Shown here: positions 33,328 through 40,240 of the stretch, in pieces | Layout: each line of letters opens with the position of its first letter | Numbering within the stretch: position 1 is the stretch's first letter | Assembly (NCBI GenBank): GCA_903912445.1 | Contig: CAIWHP010000050.1 | Coordinates: 1 to 40,240, forward strand | Length of the DNA: 40,240 bases | Direction: 5' to 3' | Source: an uncultured Lentisphaerota bacterium | GTDB lineage: Bacteria > Verrucomicrobiota > Kiritimatiellia > CAIQIC01 | Notes under the pieces: model-generated | The model's database searches: none | What the model saw: the letters and a program-made list of their open reading frames with translations, nothing else | Told to the model about the DNA's origin: nothing | Made by a program: the position numbers and the translations under genes

Positions 33328-33783
33328 TCACGCCTTCAACATTTCACTCATTTTGCGTTGAAGATCCTCAAGCCATTGGGGCTCACTCTCAGGCCAGTCT
33401 GGCGTTGTGATAATCACATGCTTGAATCCGGTGATCGTTCGGTTGAGCCTTTCGCTCTCTCGTTGACACAACGCAATCCAGGCAGAGTCTTTAGGCGCGA
33501 TTATGTGAAAGACAATAATCGGCCGTTCAGGATTATTTTCTTCAATCCACGCTGAATACTTCAGGAGGTTGCTTAGACACGTTCCTTGACTATCATCCTC
33601 GATGAAACACCAACCGCCCGTAGTCACTCTATACGCAAAATCCGCCCTAAACTCCGTCCTTAGCGCTTTCAGCGGGAATTCTTGGGGATCACTACCGGGG
33701 GCGCTTAAGATGGATTGGAATTCACGGATGACTAGATCGCGAATTGGATGCTTGATATTGGATTCCGTCAAAGGATGGGTCAT
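33328..33783 (-). CDS. Hypothetical protein, possible nuclease-like fold
   Basis: This 151-residue protein is not assigned to a family. The central stretch LRTEFRADFAYRVTTGGWCFIEDDSQGTCLSNLLKYSAWIEENNPERPIIVFHII resembles the layout of PD-(D/E)xK folds: an acidic residue in FRADFAY, then an acidic strand (IEDD) followed by SNLLKY. The usual lysine after the second acid is missing, so an active nuclease is doubtful. It starts 1 base after the stop of the next minus-strand gene (33785-34978), so the two are almost certainly co-transcribed. Base composition is AT-richer than the flanking fucose operon, hinting at a transferred pair. Confidence 0.65.
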   Translation of the reverse strand: MTHPLTESNIKHPIRDLVIREFQSILSAPGSDPQEFPLKALRTEFRADFAYRVTTGGWCFIEDDSQGTCLSNLLKYSAWIEENNPERPIIVFHIIAPKDSAWIALCQRESERLNRTITGFKHVIITTPDWPESEPQWLEDLQRKMSEMLKA

Positions 33784-33784
33784 A

Positions 33785-34978
33785 TCAGTTCCTCAAGCTT
33801 TGCAGTTTTTTCATGACAACTTCAGAGGAATACACAAGGGCACTGTTACCACTTTTACTTAATATTTCAGCAACTTGCCTGATCGTCTCCTTATCTTTCA
33901 CGGCCATGATGCTGCCTTCCATGCTCGCACTCTTTATATGGCAGAAATAGCTCAGGTTGACCCCGGGGGTTTTACTTACAGGTGGGCAGTCCATGTTTTT
34001 GACCGCAAGTTTCCATGCATAAACATAGATTTTGAGATCCGTTGGCGTCATGGTTCCAGTCTCGATTTTTTCACTTAAGTATTCACTCAAATGTTTACAT
34101 GCCAATTGGGCATCACCGTTACGGTTTGCGATGGTTCCCGCGAACAGGTGGCAGGACAACGCCGTTTCTGACAACGGGGCCGGTGAACCACCAGAACGTG
34201 ACGGATACTCAATAGAGTCCAGGAGCGCTTTGCATCCTTCAGGTTTGCCTTGGTTTTGCGTTAGATAAGCCAATTCAAAGCGTGCACGCCCTTCCCAATT
34301 ATCAATGTCAGCTTTTTGCTCCAAACTCTCTCCGACGGCCTTATCGAGATGAACAATGGCTTTGGCAACAAGATTTGAGTCGGTCTTCGCCTTCACAAAA
34401 AGCAGGTGGCCGAGTTCAGCTTGCACCTGACGGTCGTCGGGTTTTGCAGCAAGCATAGCCTCAAGTTTTTTCGTTGGGTCTTGAGCGGCTTCATCCATTA
34501 GCCCTTTCGCTAGTTCATCTCCGATGGCGGCTGGCTGTTGCGCCGTTGCCGTATGAATCTGGGAAAGCGTTGCCTTCCGCTCCTGCTCTTGCTTGGCCTC
34601 TTCCTTGGCTTTCCACGTATCAAGCAGAATGCCGTTTTCTAACCAGATGGTAGTAACCGCCTTGCCAACACAACGAGCCTTTATGCCGACAGCTTGTGCC
34701 AATTTTAGATTAGCGGCTTTATCGGATTGAGACCTGGCGAGGCGACAGCGAAGGACCTCGTTGAAGGGTGTTAAAAATATTATATCCGCTTCACGGGTCA
34801 CTTCCTTCACGTTGCCATAAACGACAATGGTTTCCCCGTCGTATAATTTCTGGGCTTTGAGGATATTATTATTGTACTGCTGGACAAGTGAAGCAGCATT
34901 CACCTCCACAATTTCTCCTGCCCGACTATAAAAACTTCCGCAAAGAAACAAGACCGTCATTAATCGCGTAGCTTTCAT
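33785..34978 (-). CDS. Secreted protein with OB-like and helical repeat domains
   Basis: This 397-residue protein has a signal peptide (MKATRLMTVLFLCGSFYSRA). An OB-fold-like domain of the tRNA_anti-like type follows (about 28-120, LVQQYNNNILKAQKLYDGETIVVYGNVKEVTREADIIFLTPF). Then comes a charged linker (KAKEEAKQEQERKA) and an alpha-helical region with TPR-like repeats (about 165-330, DRQVQAELGHLLFVKAKTDSNLVAKAIVHLDKAV). The ATG at 34976-34978 has a strong ribosome-binding site (AGAGGAGTGATC). An in-frame extension to 35200 is rejected because it only translates the palindrome array. The function is unknown; the OB domain could bind nucleic acid or a small ligand outside the cytoplasm. Codon use is AT-richer than the neighbours. 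Confidence 0.8.
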   Translation of the reverse strand: MKATRLMTVLFLCGSFYSRAGEIVEVNAASLVQQYNNNILKAQKLYDGETIVVYGNVKEVTREADIIFLTPFNEVLRCRLARSQSDKAANLKLAQAVGIKARCVGKAVTTIWLENGILLDTWKAKEEAKQEQERKATLSQIHTATAQQPAAIGDELAKGLMDEAAQDPTKKLEAMLAAKPDDRQVQAELGHLLFVKAKTDSNLVAKAIVHLDKAVGESLEQKADIDNWEGRARFELAYLTQNQGKPEGCKALLDSIEYPSRSGGSPAPLSETALSCHLFAGTIANRNGDAQLACKHLSEYLSEKIETGTMTPTDLKIYVYAWKLAVKNMDCPPVSKTPGVNLSYFCHIKSASMEGSIMAVKDKETIRQVAEILSKSGNSALVYSSEVVMKKLQSLRN

Positions 34979-35076
34979 GATCACTCCTCTTCTTTTTTCG
35001 ATGTCATTCCATTTTTTCAAGACAACCCAAACGTCACAGTGGACGATGTGGAAACAGCATTGCCGTGTCAACAAAA

Positions 35077-35198
35077 ATTCCAAAGCTCGGAACTTTCTGC
35101 GCAGTTTTTCCCGAGGCTTGGAACGGGACGGGCTTGTTTCTTCCAATGCTTGGAAAAAGCGCGGGGCGGAGTTTCCAATGGTTGGAAATCCGCCCCGC
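35077..35198. repeat. Array D of four phased 17-bp palindromes
   Basis: The units are ATTCCAAAGCTCGGAAC (35077-35093), TTCCCGAGGCTTGGAAC (35108-35124), CTTCCAATGCTTGGAAA (35140-35156) and TTTCCAATGGTTGGAAA (35172-35188). Starts are 31, 32 and 32 bp apart, about three helical turns. The last unit is enclosed by a perfect 10-bp inverted repeat, GCGGGGCGGA (35161-35170) and TCCGCCCCGC (35189-35198), forming a long hairpin near the fucI 3' end. The spacers share no obvious sequence. The consensus over all ten units in the window is about TTTCCAANNNTTGGAAA. Confidence 0.8.
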
Positions 35199-35202
35199 AC
35201 AA

Positions 35203-35246
35203 CTTTCAGCTTTCTACCTTCGGTCTTCAGCCTTCAGTCTTCGGCC
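35203..35246. repeat. Low-complexity CTTCAG tract at the fucI 3' end
   Basis: A degenerate tandem tract of CTTCAG/CTTCGG words (CTTTCAGC, ACCTTCGG, TCTTCAGCC, TTCAGTCTTCGG) ends 4 bases from the fucI stop. It lies between that stop and the palindrome array, so these two repeat types adjoin. Confidence 0.5.
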
Positions 35247-35250
35247 TGCT

Positions 35251-37038
<1,788 letters not shown>

Positions 37039-37083
37039 ATCTCGTTCTCCTGGGTTTTGTTTGATTGCGTTTACGTTCCGAAA

Positions 37084-40000
37084 TCACTTCACCGGCGTCA
37101 GCCGCACTTCGCGGACGTTCAGAGGATGCCATTTGTCTTTCACGGCCTTCAGCGTCACCTTGACCGGCTGGTCGCCCGCCAGCTCGATGGTGCCGAGTTC
37201 ATACTTCTTGTACTTCTTATAGTCGCCGGTCGCAGGCGCGACGTTCAGCTTCGCGGAGTTCTTGCCCGCCTGCAGCACGAGGCTCGTTGTGCCCTGGCCG
37301 GCGGCTTCCATGGTGATCTTGAACTTGCCGGTCGCCTTCACGTCCCACGCCGCGGTGTCGGCGGGGTTCAGCCAGTAGCCGATGTTCGAGCGGTGGCCGG
37401 CGCTCTCGGTCTTCAGCTCGCCCTTGAGGGTGGCTTCCTCGGCGAGCAGCGCGACGACGCCGTTCGTGTCCGCCGTCACGATCAGCGGCGCGGGCACGAC
37501 CGCGCCCTTCACGCGCAGCACCACCACCGACGCGGTCGGGTCCGGCGCGGCCTGCGGCACCACGATCTCGATGCCCTCGGCCGTCACGGCCGCGGCCAGG
37601 CCCTGCTTGTTCGCCAGCAGCCACGCCTTCTCGACGGGGTTCTTGAGCCCCGGCACGAGCAGGCGGCCATCCTTCGGCCAGTCGAACACGAACAGGTTCA
37701 GCGTCGTGCCTTCGGCGTCCACGACCTTGGTGCAGCGGCCCCACGGCAGCTTGCGGAACGGGCTGGCGCTCGTCGCGTAGATCGCCTTGCCGTTGACCTG
37801 CATCCATGCGCCGACCGCCTTCAGGCGCTCGATGCTCGGCGCGGGGATTTCGCCCTCCGCCGTCGGGCCGACGTTCAGCAGGTAGTTGCCGCCCTTGCTG
37901 GCGATGTCGCATAGGTTGCGGATGAGCGTCTCGGTGCTCTTCCACTTGTCGTCATAGCTCTTGAAGCCCCACGTGTCGTTGAGCGTCATGCAGGTCTCCC
38001 AATCGCGGCCGGGGTAGCCGGTCGCGGGGATGAACTGCTCGGGCGTCTCGGTGTCGCCGCGGAAGCCGCCGCCGAGCCGGTTGTTGTGGATGATGCCGGG
38101 CTTGGCCTTGAGCAGCGCGATGAGCTTCTCGGCGCGTTCCTTGTTCATGTCCGTGGGCGTGTCCCACCAGATGACGGAGGGGAACTCGCCGTAGTTGTTC
38201 AGAATTTCGCGCACCTGCGGCACGGCCACTTTGTCTATGTACTCATCCATGCTGCGCTCCTGCGCCTTGTCCCACTTGCCGCCGGAGGCCGAGCCGCCGT
38301 TGTTCCAATCCTGCGCCTGCGAGTAGTAGAAGCCCAGCTTGACGCCGTGCTTGCGGCACGCGGCCGCGAGCGGCGCGAGCAGGTCCTTGCCGTAGGGCGT
38401 GGCGTCGACCATGTTCCACTTGTTCGCGGCCGAGGGATAGAGCGTGAAACCGTCGTGGTGCTTGCTGGTGATGACGATGTACTTCATCCCCGCTTCCTTC
38501 GCGAGGCGCACCCAGTCGTCGGCATTGTACTTCACCGGGTTGAACTGCTTAGCGAACGCCTGGTAGTCGGCCATCGGAATCTTGCCGCGGTTCATGATCC
38601 ATTCGCCGATGCCGGGGATCTGCTTGCCATCCCACGTGCCGGCGGGCACCGCATAGACGCCCCAGTGGATGAACATGCCGAAGCGCGCCTCGCGCCACCA
38701 CTGCATGCGCGCGTCGCGCTGCGCCGGCGTCTCGTCGGCGTAGGGATCGGGCTTGATGACCTGCGTCGCGCCCGCGATGTCGAGCGCGATGACGCTGGCG
38801 ATCTGGTCCGGCGCCGCCGCCGGCAGCGTGATGGTGACGGAGTTCGCGCCCGCGGCCACAGCGAGCTTCTGCCCGCCCGCGAGCAGCACGGCCTGGAGCG
38901 GCTTGTTCGCCAGGCCCGGCAGCACGATCTTCCCGTCCTTCGGCCAATCGAAGACGTGCAGGTAAAGCCGCGAGTTGCCGTCGGCGAGCTGCTTCTGCGT
39001 GCAGCGGCCCCACTCGAGCTTGTCGAACGGGCTGGCCTTCGTGCCGTAGATGGACTCGCTGTTGACCTTCATCCAGGCGCCGATCGCCTTGAACGACTTG
39101 AGCGTCTCTGCCGGGATGCTGCCATCGCCCTTCGGTCCAATGTTCAGCAGGTAATTGCCGCCCTTGCTCGCGATGTCCACGAGGTTGCGGATCAGCGTCT
39201 CGTCGGACTTCCACGCGTGGTCGTTCTCGGAGAAGCCCCACGTCGTGTTCAGCGTCATGCACGTTTCCCAGTCCGTGCTCCCCATGCCGGTGGCGGGGAT
39301 GTGCTGTTCCGGCGTGACGAAGTCGCCGTACTGCGGATCGATCGAGCTGGTGAAGCCCTCGGTGCCCATGCTCTTCCAGCCCGCTTCCGGGGTGCGGAAC
39401 AGCCGGTTGTTCATGATGATGTTCGGCTGCTTCGCGCGGACGAGCTTCATCAAATCGAACGCCCGCCAGGCTTCCTGCCCCTGGAAATCCAGCGCGGAAT
39501 AATCCCACCACAGCACGTCCACCGTCCCGTAGTTGCTCATCAGTTCGCCGACCTGCTGGTGCAGATAGTCCACGTACTTGGCGTGATCGCGCGTCCCGTT
39601 CGGATAGGGCTGGCCCTTGAGCGGGTGCGGGAGCTGCTTGGATTTCTCGTAGCCGTACTGGTCGTGATGCCAGTCGATCACCGAGTGATAGAAGCCAACG
39701 CGCAGCCCCTCGGCGTGACAGGCCTCGACAATTTCTTTCGCGAGATCGCGGTGCAGCTTCGCTCCCGCGTTGTAGTCGCTCGCCTTGGAATCGAACAGGC
39801 CGAAGCCGTCGTGATGTTTGGTCGTGAACACGATGTACTTGCAGCCCGCGTCCTTGGCCATCTTCGCCCATTCCTTGGCGAAACCCGGCGTCGGCGTGAA
39901 TTTCGGGAGCGCCTTCGCGGCGTAGGTATCGGTATCGGCCTTCACGCGCTGCTGGATCCATTCCATGCCGCCGCTCGTCGCGACCGGCTTGCCTTCCCAC

Positions 40001-40182
40001 GTCCCGGCGAGGCCGGAATAAAGGCCCCAGTGGACGAACATGCCGAAGCGCGCGTCGCGCCACCAGCCCATCCGCGCGTCGCGTTGCGCCGGCGTCTCCT
40101 GCGCCGTCGTTTGCCACGTCGCACACGAGGTCGCCGCCGCCAGCAGACCCAAGCCCAACAGCACGGTCATCAACTTTTTCAT
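37084..40182 (-). CDS. Secreted double-module alpha-L-fucosidase (GH29-GH29)
   Basis: A 1032-residue exported protein that should release L-fucose from glycans. The signal peptide ends at a lipoprotein-like Cys20 (LAAATSC), so it may be membrane-anchored. Two GH29 modules follow: about 29-475 and 483-925. Each starts ETPAQRDARM-WWR-ARFGMF-HWG. Each has KHHDGF, the nucleophile motif WWD (Asp227 and Asp674), PEQ-IPATG followed by DWETCMTLN-TWGF, and ETLIRNL-DIASKGGNYLLN-GP. Each ends in a small beta domain. Residues about 930-1032 form a C-terminal carbohydrate-binding-like module (GYWLNPADTAAWDVKATGKFKITMEAAG). A usual GH29 enzyme has one such catalytic module, so this gene arose by internal duplication or fusion. 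The ribosome-binding site AGAAGGAGTGAGGGC precedes the ATG. It leads the operon with fucI. Confidence 0.93.
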   Translation of the reverse strand: MKKLMTVLLGLGLLAAATSCATWQTTAQETPAQRDARMGWWRDARFGMFVHWGLYSGLAGTWEGKPVATSGGMEWIQQRVKADTDTYAAKALPKFTPTPGFAKEWAKMAKDAGCKYIVFTTKHHDGFGLFDSKASDYNAGAKLHRDLAKEIVEACHAEGLRVGFYHSVIDWHHDQYGYEKSKQLPHPLKGQPYPNGTRDHAKYVDYLHQQVGELMSNYGTVDVLWWDYSALDFQGQEAWRAFDLMKLVRAKQPNIIMNNRLFRTPEAGWKSMGTEGFTSSIDPQYGDFVTPEQHIPATGMGSTDWETCMTLNTTWGFSENDHAWKSDETLIRNLVDIASKGGNYLLNIGPKGDGSIPAETLKSFKAIGAWMKVNSESIYGTKASPFDKLEWGRCTQKQLADGNSRLYLHVFDWPKDGKIVLPGLANKPLQAVLLAGGQKLAVAAGANSVTITLPAAAPDQIASVIALDIAGATQVIKPDPYADETPAQRDARMQWWREARFGMFIHWGVYAVPAGTWDGKQIPGIGEWIMNRGKIPMADYQAFAKQFNPVKYNADDWVRLAKEAGMKYIVITSKHHDGFTLYPSAANKWNMVDATPYGKDLLAPLAAACRKHGVKLGFYYSQAQDWNNGGSASGGKWDKAQERSMDEYIDKVAVPQVREILNNYGEFPSVIWWDTPTDMNKERAEKLIALLKAKPGIIHNNRLGGGFRGDTETPEQFIPATGYPGRDWETCMTLNDTWGFKSYDDKWKSTETLIRNLCDIASKGGNYLLNVGPTAEGEIPAPSIERLKAVGAWMQVNGKAIYATSASPFRKLPWGRCTKVVDAEGTTLNLFVFDWPKDGRLLVPGLKNPVEKAWLLANKQGLAAAVTAEGIEIVVPQAAPDPTASVVVLRVKGAVVPAPLIVTADTNGVVALLAEEATLKGELKTESAGHRSNIGYWLNPADTAAWDVKATGKFKITMEAAGQGTTSLVLQAGKNSAKLNVAPATGDYKKYKKYELGTIELAGDQPVKVTLKAVKDKWHPLNVREVRLTPVK

Positions 40183-40240
40183 GCCCTCACTCCTTCTGGA
40201 AATCGAACCGCGGGGAGAAGGACCGTGGCCTGATGGCGTA

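Noticed and set aside
35077-35198. CRISPR array
   Set aside because: The repeats are 17 bp, palindromic and degenerate, the spacers are 14-15 bp, and no cas gene is present.
34979-35200. N-terminal extension of the OB/TPR-like gene
   Set aside because: It only translates the palindrome array. The ATG at 34978 has a strong ribosome-binding site and begins a signal peptide.
38086-40233. 715-codon plus-strand frame opposite the double fucosidase
   Set aside because: The minus strand encodes two intact GH29 modules with a signal peptide and ribosome-binding site. The plus frame shows only low-complexity Arg/His/Val-rich sequence.

Overview
The window is high-GC, gene-dense bacterial chromosome. 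The gene content suggests a member of the PVC group (Verrucomicrobiota, Kiritimatiellota or Lentisphaerota), possibly a Kiritimatiellota-like degrader of fucose-rich polysaccharide. This placement is inference. It rests on several GH29 fucosidase sequences with an L-fucose isomerase, a GldA/F/G plus DUF4340 operon, a DUF2851 protein, RNase Y, and short repeat tracts next to genes. No rRNA or tRNA gene, CRISPR array or transposase was seen.

Layout. Bases 1-1304 hold the 3' end of an unrecognised gene and a broken GH29 fucosidase remnant. Bases 1349-10568 are a plus-strand housekeeping block: pheT, a 6S RNA whose fold can be drawn from the sequence, rarA, a 5-formyl-THF cyclo-ligase gene, rny, ymdB, xseA and xseB. 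Bases 10594-14276 are minus strand: an SGNH hydrolase, an N-carbamoylputrescine amidase and a DUF2851 protein. Bases 14419-23563 are plus strand: an HtrA-type protease with a good sigma70-like promoter, then a tightly packed five-gene operon (ABC ATPase, permease, GldG-like protein, DUF4340 protein, AsmA-like protein). Bases 23582-26206 encode a lipoprotein and a secreted BNR/sialidase-like protein.

Bases 26391-32310 are a defence-type island: HsdR, a fused HsdM-HsdS protein, a DUF3800 protein, and a probable structured RNA that begins inside the DUF3800 stop region. Bases 32373-34978 (minus) carry a fragment, a Dabb-domain lipoprotein, and a coupled pair of AT-richer genes of unknown role. 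Bases 35251-40182 (minus) are a fucose operon: a secreted protein with two GH29 modules, then L-fucose isomerase. Together they would release L-fucose outside the cytoplasm and convert it to L-fuculose inside.

The most unusual signal is a family of 17-bp palindromes close to TTTCCAANNNTTGGAAA. They occur in pairs or an array whose units start 31-32 bp apart (21 bp in one pair). There is a pair inside pheT, a pair before rny, a pair in the 5' end of the GldG-like gene, and an array of four between fucI and its downstream gene. The near-helical spacing and the presence in both coding and non-coding DNA suggest a dispersed protein-binding or mobile repeat. The second strong candidate is the structured RNA linked to DUF3800 and the restriction system.
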